Below are positions 21,491 through 29,632 of a stretch of DNA of 64,000 nucleotides, piece after piece. The translations under genes were made by a program, and so were the position numbers. A model generated the notes under the pieces. It did not search any database. It was not told the origin of the DNA and was given only the letters and a program-made list of their open reading frames with translations. The stretch is from Asanoa ferruginea (GTDB lineage Bacteria; Actinomycetota; Actinomycetes; Mycobacteriales; Micromonosporaceae): positions 6,944,001 to 7,008,000 of the forward strand of contig NZ_QUMQ01000001.1 in NCBI RefSeq assembly GCF_003387075.1, read 5' to 3'. Within the stretch, counting starts at the first letter, position 1, and each line of letters starts with the position of its first letter.

Positions 21491-22996
21491 TCACTTCTTC
21501 TTGACGGCCGGCGGCTGGTCGCCGTTGCCGGCCTCGATCACGTTGCCCAGGCGGGCGAGCAGGCTCGGCAGGTCGACGCCGGTCAGGTCGGATCCGAGTT
21601 GCAGGCCCTGTGCGACATTGCCGGCCACCGACTTGGCGAGCGACGACGCGCCGTCGGTGGAGATCACCGTCATCTTGTCGATCGCGCTCATCGGCCGGCT
21701 CGCCGCCTCGACGACCTGGGGCAGCATCCGCACGAGCAGGTCGAGCACGGCGGCCTCGCCGTAGGTGGCGAACGCGTCGGCCTTGCGCGCCATCGCCTCG
21801 GCCTCCGCGTTGCCCTTGGCCAGGATCGCCGCGGCCTCCGCCGAACCCTCGCGCTCGATCGCGTCGGCGATGGCCGTGCGCCGGCGCTGCTCGGCCTCGC
21901 CCTCCTTGGCGCCTTCGATCGCGTTGGCCTCGGCCAGCGCGGCCCGCCGGGCCCGCTCGCCCTCGCCGGTCAGCCGGGACTGCTCGGCCTCGGCCTGCGC
22001 GGCGGCGATGGTCGCCTGCCGGGCCGCGTCGGCCTTGAGGACCGTGGCGTTGCGGGCCGCCTCGGCCTCCTGCTCCACCTTGTAGCGGGCGGCGTCGGCG
22101 GGCTTGCGTACTTCCGTGTCGAGTTGCCGTTGCTTGAGTTCGGCGTTGCGCTCGGCGACCTTCTGCTGCTCGGCCAGGATCGCCTGGTCGCGCTCCGCCT
22201 GGGCGAGCGGGCCGGCCGCCGCCGTGCGGGCCTTGGCCGCGTCGACCTCGGCCTGGATGCTGGCCTGCTTGAGCGACAGGTTGCGCTGCGCCTCGGCGAT
22301 CGCCTCCTCGGCCAGCAACCGCTCCTGCTCGGCGGCCTGCCGGGCGCGGGCCTCCGCGATCGCCGCCTCCTTGAGCACCCGCGCGGCCTCGGGCCGGCCG
22401 AGATCCTGGAGGTAGGAGCCCTCGGCCAGGATGTCCTGGAGTTGGAAGGTGTCGAGCACCAGGCCCTGGTTGGTCATCGAGTGCTCGGCCTCTTCGGCGA
22501 CCGCCGACGCGAACGCGGCCCGGTCGCGGATGATCTCCTCGACGGTGAGCCGGCCGACGATCGACCGCAGCGAGCCGGCCAGCACCTCGCGGGTGAACTG
22601 CTCGATCTCGCCCTGCTGGCGCAGGAACCGCTGCGCGGCGGCGCGGACCGAGTCTTCTGTGCCGCCGACCTTGACGATCGCGACGCCCTGCAACGTGGCC
22701 CGGATGCCGAGCTTGGTCACCGCGCCGGTGATCTCGACGTGGATGCGCCGGCTCGACAGGTCGAGGGACTGGATCTTCTGCACGACCGGCACGACGAAGA
22801 CGGAAGCGCCCATCACGACCTTCTGGCCGGACAGGTCGGTCTGCCGGCTGCCGTCGGACGAGACGGTCGCCCGCCCCTTGCGGCCGGTCACCACGAAAGC
22901 CTCGTTGGGCCCGGCCACCTTGATCCGGGAGAGCACGAACATGACCAGCAGGAGCACCAGCAGCGCGGCGCCGCCGAGCCCGATGAGCAGTGGCAT
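21491..22996 (-). CDS. Flotillin-family SPFH membrane-domain protein
   Basis: 501 aa. An N-terminal transmembrane hairpin (LLIGLGGAALLVLLLVMFVL) is followed by the SPFH/band-7 domain (about 30-200), then a long Ala/Glu-rich coiled coil (about 200-400; EAIAEAQRNL, AEQQKVAERNAELKQRQ, EAEQSRLTGEGERARRA), with a C-terminal tail ending in KKK. This is the layout of bacterial flotillin FloT/YqiK, which organises ordered membrane microdomains. ATG at 22996; the open frame continues upstream through the NfeD gene and is not used. It follows the NfeD-like gene by 11 nt, matching the yuaF-floT pairing. Confidence 0.9.
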   Translation of the reverse strand: MPLLIGLGGAALLVLLLVMFVLSRIKVAGPNEAFVVTGRKGRATVSSDGSRQTDLSGQKVVMGASVFVVPVVQKIQSLDLSSRRIHVEITGAVTKLGIRATLQGVAIVKVGGTEDSVRAAAQRFLRQQGEIEQFTREVLAGSLRSIVGRLTVEEIIRDRAAFASAVAEEAEHSMTNQGLVLDTFQLQDILAEGSYLQDLGRPEAARVLKEAAIAEARARQAAEQERLLAEEAIAEAQRNLSLKQASIQAEVDAAKARTAAAGPLAQAERDQAILAEQQKVAERNAELKQRQLDTEVRKPADAARYKVEQEAEAARNATVLKADAARQATIAAAQAEAEQSRLTGEGERARRAALAEANAIEGAKEGEAEQRRRTAIADAIEREGSAEAAAILAKGNAEAEAMARKADAFATYGEAAVLDLLVRMLPQVVEAASRPMSAIDKMTVISTDGASSLAKSVAGNVAQGLQLGSDLTGVDLPSLLARLGNVIEAGNGDQPPAVKKK

Positions 22997-23007
22997 CTGA
23001 CAGCCCT

Positions 23008-23517
23008 TCAGGTGAGGGGATGGACCGCCTCGACGACGACGCTCGTCTCGCTCGCGGCCTCGATGACGAAGATTTCGGCGCCCGCCGGGAGCGGCCGGTC
23101 GGCTTTCGCGTACAGCTTGATGGGCTGTCCGCCGAGACGGATCCGCACTTCGCCGTACCCGGTGGGGGTGATCGGTGTGACGACAACGCCGACCGTGCCG
23201 ATCAGGTCGGCACGGGTGGGCGTGGCGTCGGTGTGCATGTCGCGGGCCGCGCGGGACAGGCGGACGGCGAGGTAGGCGGTGGGTAGGGCGGCGAGCACCC
23301 CGACGGTGGCCGACACCGCGACCGCGCCACCCAACTCGTTGGTGATCGCGCCGGCGAAACCGAGCGCGCCGAGAAAGCCGGCCACCGCCTCGACCGAGAA
23401 GAAGTCGGGCAACCCCACGTGTCCGAAGTGGAGAATCTCGGCGCCGATCAGGGACAGGGCGAGGACCAGCGCACCCGCCCCACCGATGACCAGGAACACC
23501 ACGGTGGCCGTGTTCAT
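23008..23517 (-). CDS. NfeD/YuaF-like membrane protein
   Basis: 169 aa. Hydrophobic segments lie at about residues 6-28 (VVFLVIGGAGALVLALSLIGA) and two more between 45 and 88. A C-terminal OB-fold-like domain follows (LIGTVGVVVTPITPTGYGEVRI, ending GAEIFVIEAASETSVVVEAV), as in NfeD-type flotillin partners. It is the first gene of the flotillin operon. NfeD proteins are thought to support flotillin microdomain assembly. Confidence 0.82.
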   Translation of the reverse strand: MNTATVVFLVIGGAGALVLALSLIGAEILHFGHVGLPDFFSVEAVAGFLGALGFAGAITNELGGAVAVSATVGVLAALPTAYLAVRLSRAARDMHTDATPTRADLIGTVGVVVTPITPTGYGEVRIRLGGQPIKLYAKADRPLPAGAEIFVIEAASETSVVVEAVHPLT

Positions 23518-23575
23518 TTGACACCGCCCTCCCCACGTGCTGTATGCAGGGTAGCGACCACCCGCCACGCGGCGA

Positions 23576-23604
23576 TGTCGAGAAAGTGGCACCGGCTCCG
23601 CTCC
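23576..23604 (+). promoter_or_regulatory. Candidate ECF42-dependent promoter
   Basis: TGTCGA at 23576-23581 followed after 17 nt by CGCTCC (23599-23604). TGTCGA is, as I recall, the -35 motif described for ECF42 sigma factors, with a CGA/TC-type -10. It lies 75 bp before the YCII/DGPF gene of an ECF42 pair, where an autoregulated promoter is expected. The -10 match is imperfect. Confidence 0.45.
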
Positions 23605-23655
23605 ACAGGTGAGGCCACGAGAAAGCGGGGCCCATGACACCAGGAGAGATCAGAA

Positions 23656-24066
23656 ATGCCGAAATACCTTCTCCTCAAGCACTACCGCGGCGGCCCGGCT
23701 CCGCACCGGCCGATCCCACCGATGGACCAGTGGGCGCCCGAAGACGTGGAGGCGCACATGGCCTTCCTGCGGCACGTCGGCGAACTGCTCGAGAAGAACG
23801 GCGAGTTCGTCGACGCGCAGGCGCTCACCCAGGAGCAGACCTTCGTGCGCTACGGCGGCCCCGACGCCGCGCCGGTGACCAGTGACGGGCCGCTGCCCGA
23901 GACCAGCGACCTGGTGGCGGGGTGGTACATGATCGACGTCGACTCCTACGAGCGCGCGGTCGAGCTCGCGGCCTACGTGTCGTCCGAGCCCGGCCCCGGC
24001 GGCGAGCCGATGTATGAGTGGATCGACATCCGCGAGGTCATGTCCGACGCACCCGCGAGCGACTGA
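23656..24066 (+). CDS. YCII-related (DGPF) protein, ECF42 partner
   Basis: 136 aa single YCII-like ferredoxin-fold domain: MPKYLLLKHYRGG at the start, then TSDGPLPETSDLVAGWYMIDVDSYERAVELA, with the DGP core after which the DGPF family is named. It lies 6 nt upstream of the ECF42 sigma gene. Genes of this family are the characteristic partners and usual targets of ECF42; the molecular role is unknown, possibly an enzyme acting on small molecules. Confidence 0.88.
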   Translation: MPKYLLLKHYRGGPAPHRPIPPMDQWAPEDVEAHMAFLRHVGELLEKNGEFVDAQALTQEQTFVRYGGPDAAPVTSDGPLPETSDLVAGWYMIDVDSYERAVELAAYVSSEPGPGGEPMYEWIDIREVMSDAPASD

Positions 24067-24072
24067 CCGCGC

Positions 24073-25248
24073 GTGCCGACCGAATCGTTGGACGAGGGCG
24101 CCCTGCGCGCCCTCGTCCCGCGGGTGCTCGCGGCCCTGGTCCGCCGGGGAGAGGACTTCGACGCCGCAGAGGACGCGCTGCAGGAGGCGCTGCTGGAGGC
24201 GCTGCGGGTGTGGCCCGAGCACCCGCCGCGCGACCCGCGCGCGTGGCTGGCGACGGTCGCGACCCGGCGGCTCGTCGACGCCCGCCGCAGCGAGGCCGCC
24301 CGGGCCCGCCGGGAGGAGGCGACCTTTGCCGAGCCGCGGCCGGTCGCCACCGAGGCCGGCGACGACACCCTCTTCCTGCTCTTCTGCTGCTGCCACCCCG
24401 AACTCGCGCCCGCCTCCCAGGTGGCGCTGACCCTGCGCGCGGTCGGCGGCCTGACCACGCGCGAGATCGCCGACGCGTTCTACGTGCCGGAGGCGACGAT
24501 GGCGCAGCGGATCAGCCGCGCCAAGCGCACCGTGCGCGGCCGCAGCCTCGACCAGCCCGGTGACCTGGCCGTGGTGCTGCGGGTGCTCTACCTCGTCTAC
24601 ACGGCCGGCCACGCGGGCCGGGTCGACCTGGCCGCCGAGGCGATCCGGCTGGCCCGCCAACTCACCCTCGCCACCGACGAACCTGAGGCGCGCGGGCTGC
24701 TCGCGCTGATGCTGCTCAACCACGCCCGCCTGCCGGCCCGGCTCGACTCCGCCGGTCGCATCGTGACGCTCGACCGGCAGGACCGGAGCCGCTGGAACAC
24801 CAGAGAGATCGCCGAGGGCGTACGCGTGCTGCAGTCAGCCCTTTCCACGCACCAGCGGGGCCGTTACCAGGTCGAGGCCGCGATCGCCGCCCTGCACGAC
24901 GACGCCGCGAGCGCCGAGGAGACCGACTGGCCGCAGATCCTCGACTGGTACGACGACCTGGTCGCCCTCACCGACGACCCGGTGCGCAAGGACCCGGCCG
25001 CGGTGCTGGCCCGCGCGGTCGCGGTCGGCCACGTGCTGGGTGCGGCAGCGGGGCTGCGCGAGACCGACCGGCTGCGCGAGGTGCTCGGCGACCGCCACCG
25101 GTGGCATGCGGTCCGCGGCCACCTGTACGAGCTCGCCGGGGACCTGCCGGCCGCCGGCGCGGCCTACGCGGAGGCCGCCCATCGGGCCACCGACATCGCC
25201 GAGCGCGACCACCTGGTCCGGCAGGCCGCGCGAGCCCGGGCCGGCTGA
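24073..25248 (+). CDS. ECF42-type extracytoplasmic-function sigma factor
   Basis: 391 aa, twice the size of a minimal ECF sigma factor. Region 2 (EDALQEALLEALRVWP) and region 4 (LTTREIADAFYVPEATMAQRISRAKRTV) fill the first 155 aa. A C-terminal extension of about 200 aa with TPR-like helices follows, including DRQDRSRWNTREIAEG, similar to the conserved D-x-SRWD motif of this group. GTG start at 24073. No anti-sigma factor is adjacent; in ECF42 the extension itself is needed for activity. It probably controls its own operon. Confidence 0.88.
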   Translation: MPTESLDEGALRALVPRVLAALVRRGEDFDAAEDALQEALLEALRVWPEHPPRDPRAWLATVATRRLVDARRSEAARARREEATFAEPRPVATEAGDDTLFLLFCCCHPELAPASQVALTLRAVGGLTTREIADAFYVPEATMAQRISRAKRTVRGRSLDQPGDLAVVLRVLYLVYTAGHAGRVDLAAEAIRLARQLTLATDEPEARGLLALMLLNHARLPARLDSAGRIVTLDRQDRSRWNTREIAEGVRVLQSALSTHQRGRYQVEAAIAALHDDAASAEETDWPQILDWYDDLVALTDDPVRKDPAAVLARAVAVGHVLGAAAGLRETDRLREVLGDRHRWHAVRGHLYELAGDLPAAGAAYAEAAHRATDIAERDHLVRQAARARAG

Positions 25249-25251
25249 CCC

Positions 25252-26454
25252 TCAGGCGACCAGGGTTTCCTCGTCGGCCGGCGCGGATTCCAGCGGGCGG
25301 ACGCTGGCGCTGATCAACGCGGCCACGCCGAGCAGCACCGCGACGACGATCAGCGCGCGGAGCACGGTGACGTGCCGGCCGAGGAACCCGATGGCGGGCG
25401 GCCCGGCGAGGAACGCGCAGTAGCCGATCGACGCGACGACGCTGACCCGGGCGGCGGCGTGGCGCGGGTCGTCGCCACCGGCGCTCATGCCGACCGGGAA
25501 CCCGAGCGCGGTGCCCACGCCCCAGAGCAGCGTGCCGGCGAACGCGTAAGCCGGCGTCGGCCCGAACACGAACAGCGCGACGCCGGCGATCCCGACCAGC
25601 GACAGCAGGCGGACCACCGGAACCCGGCCGTAGCGGTCGAGCAGCCCGGGCCCGAACCAGCGGCCGACGGTCATCGCGGTGAGGAACGCCGCGAACGCCA
25701 GGGTGCCGGCGGCGGCCGGAACGCCGTGCCCGTCGATCGCCGCGATGCTGATCCAGTCGTTGCCCACCCCCTCGGCGAACGCGAAGGTGAGCACGAAGAC
25801 GCCGATGAGCAGCGTGCGCGGTTCGCGCCAGGCGGCCCATGCGCTGCCGCGGGGCTGGTCATCCTGGGCGCCCGGCCCGGTCTGGTCCTGATCGGGCACA
25901 AATCGTCTGGCGTACGCGGGTACGAGCACCCCCACGACCACCGCGACGGTCGTCAGGTGGGCGGCGACCGGCACGTGCAGCGCGACCATCGCGGCGCCCA
26001 CCAGAGCGCCGGTGACCGTGCCGAGGCTCCAGCCGGCGTGGAACCGCGACATGATCGACCGGCCGAGGTGGCGCTCGACAACCGTGCCCTGCACGTTCAT
26101 GGCGACGTCCCAGGCGCCGTTGGCGAAGCCCAGCAGGAACAGGCCCACCACCACCGGCAGCACGCCGAACTGCGCGCCGGCGGCGGCGGTGGTCAGGCCG
26201 ATCGCGAGCAGCAGCGCCATCGCCGTGACGGTGCGGGCCGAGCCGATCCGGGTGACGACGGGGCCCGACAGCGGCAACGCGAGCAGCGACCCGGCGGCGA
26301 TCGCGAGCAGGACGAGGCCGAGGGCGGCGGAGTCGAGGTCGAGGCGGTCGCGCACCTGCGGGATCCGGGCCGCCCAACTCGCGAACGCGAAGCCCGAGCC
26401 GATGAACGCGGCATAGGTCGCCGCGGTCGCGGCCCGAACGGTGGTCGCGGTCAT
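25252..26454 (-). CDS. MFS transporter, YbjJ-like
   Basis: 400 aa, 12 predicted helices. First helix AAFIGSGFAFASWAARIPQVRDRL and the helix-4/5 region LGFANGAWDVAMNVQGTVVER are as in YbjJ/FucP-like carriers of unknown substrate. The Pro/Asp/Gln-rich central loop (QDQTGPGAQDDQ) separates the two six-helix halves. It lies 15 nt downstream of the YciO gene on the same strand, so the two are likely co-transcribed. It converges on the ECF42 gene with a 3-nt gap. Confidence 0.85.
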   Translation of the reverse strand: MTATTVRAATAATYAAFIGSGFAFASWAARIPQVRDRLDLDSAALGLVLLAIAAGSLLALPLSGPVVTRIGSARTVTAMALLLAIGLTTAAAGAQFGVLPVVVGLFLLGFANGAWDVAMNVQGTVVERHLGRSIMSRFHAGWSLGTVTGALVGAAMVALHVPVAAHLTTVAVVVGVLVPAYARRFVPDQDQTGPGAQDDQPRGSAWAAWREPRTLLIGVFVLTFAFAEGVGNDWISIAAIDGHGVPAAAGTLAFAAFLTAMTVGRWFGPGLLDRYGRVPVVRLLSLVGIAGVALFVFGPTPAYAFAGTLLWGVGTALGFPVGMSAGGDDPRHAAARVSVVASIGYCAFLAGPPAIGFLGRHVTVLRALIVVAVLLGVAALISASVRPLESAPADEETLVA

Positions 26455-26469
26455 CGCTGAGATAGCCCT

Positions 26470-27090
26470 CTATTCGAAGCGGGACGGGTCGCCCGCGCCG
26501 CGGCGGAGGATGACTGGCTCGTCGTCGCTCCAGTCGATCACCGTGGTGGGGGTGGTGCCGCAGTCGCCCGAGTCGACGACGGCGTCGAGCGAGTGGTCGA
26601 GGCGTTCTTTGATCTCCCAGCCCTGGGTCATCGGCTCGTCGTCGCCCGGCAGCAGCAGTGAGCTCGACACCAGCGGCTCGCCGAGCGCCGCGAGCAGGGC
26701 CTGGGTCACGACGTGGTCGGGGATGCGCACGCCGACCGTGCGTTTCCGTGGGTGCTGCAACCGGCGCGGCACTTCCTTGGTCGCCGGCAGGATGAACGTG
26801 TAGCTGCCCGGCGTCGCGGCGCGCACGGCGCGGAAGCGGGTGTTGTTGATGTGCACGAACTGGCCGAGTTGGCTGAAGTCGCGGCAGACGAGGGTGAAAT
26901 GGTGTGCGCTGTCGAGGTGCCGGATGCGGCGGATCCGGTCGATGCCCTCGACGTTGCCGAGCTTGCAGCCGAACGCGTAGAGCGAGTCGGTCGGATACGC
27001 GATCAGCCCGCCGCCGTCGAGCAGGTCGACCACCTGGCCGACCGCCCGCGGCGCCGGGTTCTCCGGGTGCATGTCGAAGTACCTCGCCAC
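26470..27090 (-). CDS. YciO/YrdC-family protein (Sua5-like threonylcarbamoyl-AMP synthase fold)
   Basis: 206 aa YrdC domain: GGLIAYPTDSLYAFGCKL near the N-terminus, RIRHLDSAHHFTLVCRDFSQ, and GSYTFILPATKEVPRR. The HHFTLVC stretch and short length point to the YciO branch rather than Sua5/TsaC. YrdC proteins bind ATP and threonine in tRNA t6A synthesis; YciO has weaker, less certain activity. Monocistronic or leading the MFS gene; divergent from the dihydrofolate-reductase-like gene. Confidence 0.88.
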   Translation of the reverse strand: MARYFDMHPENPAPRAVGQVVDLLDGGGLIAYPTDSLYAFGCKLGNVEGIDRIRRIRHLDSAHHFTLVCRDFSQLGQFVHINNTRFRAVRAATPGSYTFILPATKEVPRRLQHPRKRTVGVRIPDHVVTQALLAALGEPLVSSSLLLPGDDEPMTQGWEIKERLDHSLDAVVDSGDCGTTPTTVIDWSDDEPVILRRGAGDPSRFE

Positions 27091-27193
27091 GGCGGGAGCC
27101 TAGCCTGCGCGCTGTCGTTTCCGTACAAGACGGCCCTGCTCCTCGGTTTTAGCCTGGTGCCACAACGCCTGACTATCGGGGAGAGAACCGCGG

Positions 27194-27766
27194 ATGCGTG
27201 ATCTGGTTTACACGGGCTTCATGTCGCTCGACGGTGTCCTGGACTCGCCGGGTGGTGGAGCGGGGGAGGAGCACCGCGGCAAGGGGTGGGTCGGCAGCGT
27301 CGAGTTCCTGCCCGAGGCGTTCGCGCTCAAGGGCGAGGAGTTGGCCGACACGACGGCGCTGATGTTCGGGCGGCGTAGCAACGAGGCGTTCGCACCGTTC
27401 TGGCGCGAGTCCAACGACCACGCCAGCTACAAGGGCCTGCCGAAGTATGTCGTTTCGGGCACGCTGGCCGACGACGCGCTGCTCGACGGCTGGGGTCCGA
27501 CGACGATCCTGCGCTCGACCGACGACGTGGCCGCGCTCAAGAAGAGCGACGGCGGCGCGATCTTCATCCACGGGAGCGCGGAACTCGCGCGCCGGCTCGC
27601 CGCCGCCGGTCTCATCGACCGATACAACTTGCTGGTCTTCCCGGTGCTGCTCGGCGCCGGCAAGGGGCTGTTCAGCCGGGCCGACGAGACCAAGCAGGCG
27701 CTGCGGCTGCGCGAGTCGGCCGCCTACCCGAACGGCGTGCTGAAGCTGATCTACGACGTCGGCTGA
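27194..27766 (+). CDS. Dihydrofolate reductase-like protein (RibD C-terminal domain)
   Basis: 190 aa. MRDLVYTGFMSLDGVLDSPGG at the N-terminus and IFIHGSAELARRLAAAGLIDRYNLLVFPVLLGAGKGLF later are hallmarks of the RibD_C/DHFR-like reductases of actinobacteria. It probably uses NADPH; substrate unknown. The last 16 nt overlap the end of the convergent AraC gene. Confidence 0.88.
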   Translation: MRDLVYTGFMSLDGVLDSPGGGAGEEHRGKGWVGSVEFLPEAFALKGEELADTTALMFGRRSNEAFAPFWRESNDHASYKGLPKYVVSGTLADDALLDGWGPTTILRSTDDVAALKKSDGGAIFIHGSAELARRLAAAGLIDRYNLLVFPVLLGAGKGLFSRADETKQALRLRESAAYPNGVLKLIYDVG

Positions 27767-28458
27767 TCCAGCGCCAGGGCGATCGCGCCGCCGGTGCCGC
27801 CCCGGAGTTGGCCCGCCGTGCGGCCGACGTAGCGGCGCAGCGCCCGGCTCAGGTGTGGCTCGTCGAAATAGTCGAGCTTGGTGACGACGTCGGCGACCGG
27901 GGTGCCGCCGGCCAGCAGCGTCGAGGCGTGGCGGGCGCGTTCGATCTGGCGCACGGCGCCCTGGGTCAGGCCCGTCGCCGCCTGGAAGCGACGCTCGACG
28001 GTCCGGGTCGAGATCGCCGGACGGTGGCCCCGGCGGACGTCGGCGACCAGCGGGTCACGCACCACCGCGCCGGCGCCGACAAGGCGGTGGACCAGGGCCT
28101 CGGCGTCGTCGGCACCCGGGGTCGCCCAGCGGGCGCCGTCGAGCCAGAACGCCCGGCGCGTCGCGTCGGGCAACTCGGCGCCGCGGTCGACCAGGTCGGG
28201 TGTGCGCACGGCCCGCAACGACGTGCCCACCGCGAACTCGATGCCGACGAACGTGGCGCCCTCGGGCACCGGCGCAGTGCCGGTCCTGGTCTCGGGGCCG
28301 GAGATGCTGGCGTACGCCGTGCCCTCGCGCTCCCAGAACACCAGGCCCCAGCAGACCGCGGCGACCGACGTCATCTCGGTGACGTGGTCGCTCGTGCAGG
28401 TCCACACCGTGTCGACCCAGGGCGAGTCGGACGAGCGTGTCTCGAACCGCAGTGCCAC
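27751..28458 (-). CDS. AraC-family transcriptional regulator
   Basis: 235 aa. A cupin-like N-terminal sensing half of about 150 aa precedes a C-terminal double helix-turn-helix (STRTVERRFQAATGLTQGAVRQIERARHA, then TPVADVVTKLDYFDEPHLSRALRRYVGRTAGQL). Target unknown. Convergent with the dihydrofolate-reductase-like gene. Confidence 0.87.
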   Translation of the reverse strand: MALRFETRSSDSPWVDTVWTCTSDHVTEMTSVAAVCWGLVFWEREGTAYASISGPETRTGTAPVPEGATFVGIEFAVGTSLRAVRTPDLVDRGAELPDATRRAFWLDGARWATPGADDAEALVHRLVGAGAVVRDPLVADVRRGHRPAISTRTVERRFQAATGLTQGAVRQIERARHASTLLAGGTPVADVVTKLDYFDEPHLSRALRRYVGRTAGQLRGGTGGAIALALDQPTS

Positions 28459-28510
28459 CTGCCGAGGATACGGTCCGGGCGGCGCGCGCCGCCCGGACCG
28501 CGAAACACGG

Positions 28511-29461
28511 CTAGCGGCGGCTGTCGGCGTGCAGCGAGCGGCAGGCCACCTGCTGGTAGCGGAACTGGCCGGCCTGGCGCCCGTTGACGAACACCGACAC
28601 CCGGCCGGACCGGAACCGCTCGACCACCGACCGCCCCGGCCGCACGATCTGGGTCCGCTCGTTGTTGAAGCGGACCGTGATGTTGATCCGACCCGTGTTG
28701 ACGACGGTCACCGCGCTCGACCGGTCACCGCACCGCGCCGGCGTGAAGGACACCTGCCACGACGGCACCGCGGGCGCCTTCCAGGCGAGCACCTGGCACA
28801 CCCGGCCTGCGGCGAACCGCACGTTGTTGACCCGGGCGACCGTGCCATTGTTGTAGGTGCCCTGCCCGATCGAGATCGCGACGATCCGCGCCTGCGGGTT
28901 GGCGTCCAGGATCTGCGCCAGCGTCTTGTTGTCGGCGTAGGACCCGCCGCCCTGCGTGACCATGCCCGGGATGGTCGCGCCCGTCCAGAACTTGCCGGCG
29001 TCGACGTCCCACGTCTGTGTCTGGCCCCGGGCCGGGTTGCCGCTGATCTGGTAGTAGGGCTCGAAGACGATCGCGCCGTCGACGGAACCGTTGTTGGTCA
29101 GGTCCAGGAACAGCCGGTAGGCCGGCAGCGCGGCGTCGTTGCCCGCCGGGATGTTGCCCGTTCCGTCCAGCTTGGTCGTCTGGTAGCTCAGCGTCGACAC
29201 CTCGGAGAGCCGCACCCGGGTCGGCAGGGTGTAGCGGTACTGCACCGACGAGTCCTGGCCCGGCGTGGCCACCTGGACGCCGTCCGGCACGATCTTCACC
29301 GTGCCGCCCGCGGTGGTCGTCCAACCCCGCGTGTTCTCCAACGTCGACGTCGCACACCGGTTCTGCGGCGCCGTCGCCGACGCCGACACGGCCGACACCG
29401 CGACGATGCCGCTCGTCACCGCCAGGGCGGCGAGCAGCCCGCCCAACGCACGTTTCAACAA
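28511..29461 (-). CDS. Secreted protein of unknown function
   Basis: 316 aa with a clear Sec signal peptide (MLKRALGGLLAALAVTSG..., cleavage after SASA, about residue 30). The mature part begins APQNRCATSTLENTRGWT and looks like an all-beta secreted domain of about 190 aa (QVATPGQDSSVQYRYTLP, ARVNNVRFAAGRVC), followed by a second small beta domain (VTVVNTGRINITVRFNNE). Six cysteines could make disulfides. TTG start at 29461 with GAGGAG about 7 nt upstream. The mRNA leader contains a stable hairpin directly before the ribosome site. Confidence 0.75.
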   Translation of the reverse strand: MLKRALGGLLAALAVTSGIVAVSAVSASATAPQNRCATSTLENTRGWTTTAGGTVKIVPDGVQVATPGQDSSVQYRYTLPTRVRLSEVSTLSYQTTKLDGTGNIPAGNDAALPAYRLFLDLTNNGSVDGAIVFEPYYQISGNPARGQTQTWDVDAGKFWTGATIPGMVTQGGGSYADNKTLAQILDANPQARIVAISIGQGTYNNGTVARVNNVRFAAGRVCQVLAWKAPAVPSWQVSFTPARCGDRSSAVTVVNTGRINITVRFNNERTQIVRPGRSVVERFRSGRVSVFVNGRQAGQFRYQQVACRSLHADSRR

Positions 29462-29472
29462 GGGACACTCCT

Positions 29473-29510
29473 CGATAGCCGGCGCGTCCCGGTTGGACGC
29501 GGCTCTATCG
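29473..29510 (-). promoter_or_regulatory. Stem-loop in the leader of the secreted-protein mRNA
   Basis: Two-part stem: CGATAG/CTATCG (29473-29478 and 29505-29510) outside CGCGTCC/GGACGCG (29483-29489 and 29495-29501), with a 5-nt loop. On the mRNA strand the 3' arm ends exactly where GAGGAG (the ribosome site) begins, so it could stabilise the 5' end or control ribosome access. Confidence 0.45.
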
Positions 29511-29587
29511 ACATCAACGACTGACCTGCCAGCTCTGAACGGACGGTCACCCCCACCGGTCGACTCCTCGACTTACCGGGTGACCCG

Positions 29588-29614
29588 CGTCACCTCGCGT
29601 CAGGTTCTGTCGTT
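29588..29614 (+). promoter_or_regulatory. Weak candidate for an ECF41-type promoter
   Basis: CGTCACC (29588-29594), 16 nt, then CGTT (29611-29614), 18 nt before the oxidoreductase start. It resembles the TGTCACA / CGTC motif I recall for ECF41 sigma factors and sits in front of the operon that encodes one, but both elements are degenerate. Confidence 0.25.
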
Positions 29615-29632
29615 CAGCGGTGTCTTGGTGGC

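Noticed and set aside
20799-23186. Long minus-strand frame over the DJ-1 and flotillin genes
   Set aside because: Low-complexity Arg/Gly-rich translation; flotillin and DJ-1 are clearly encoded in other frames.
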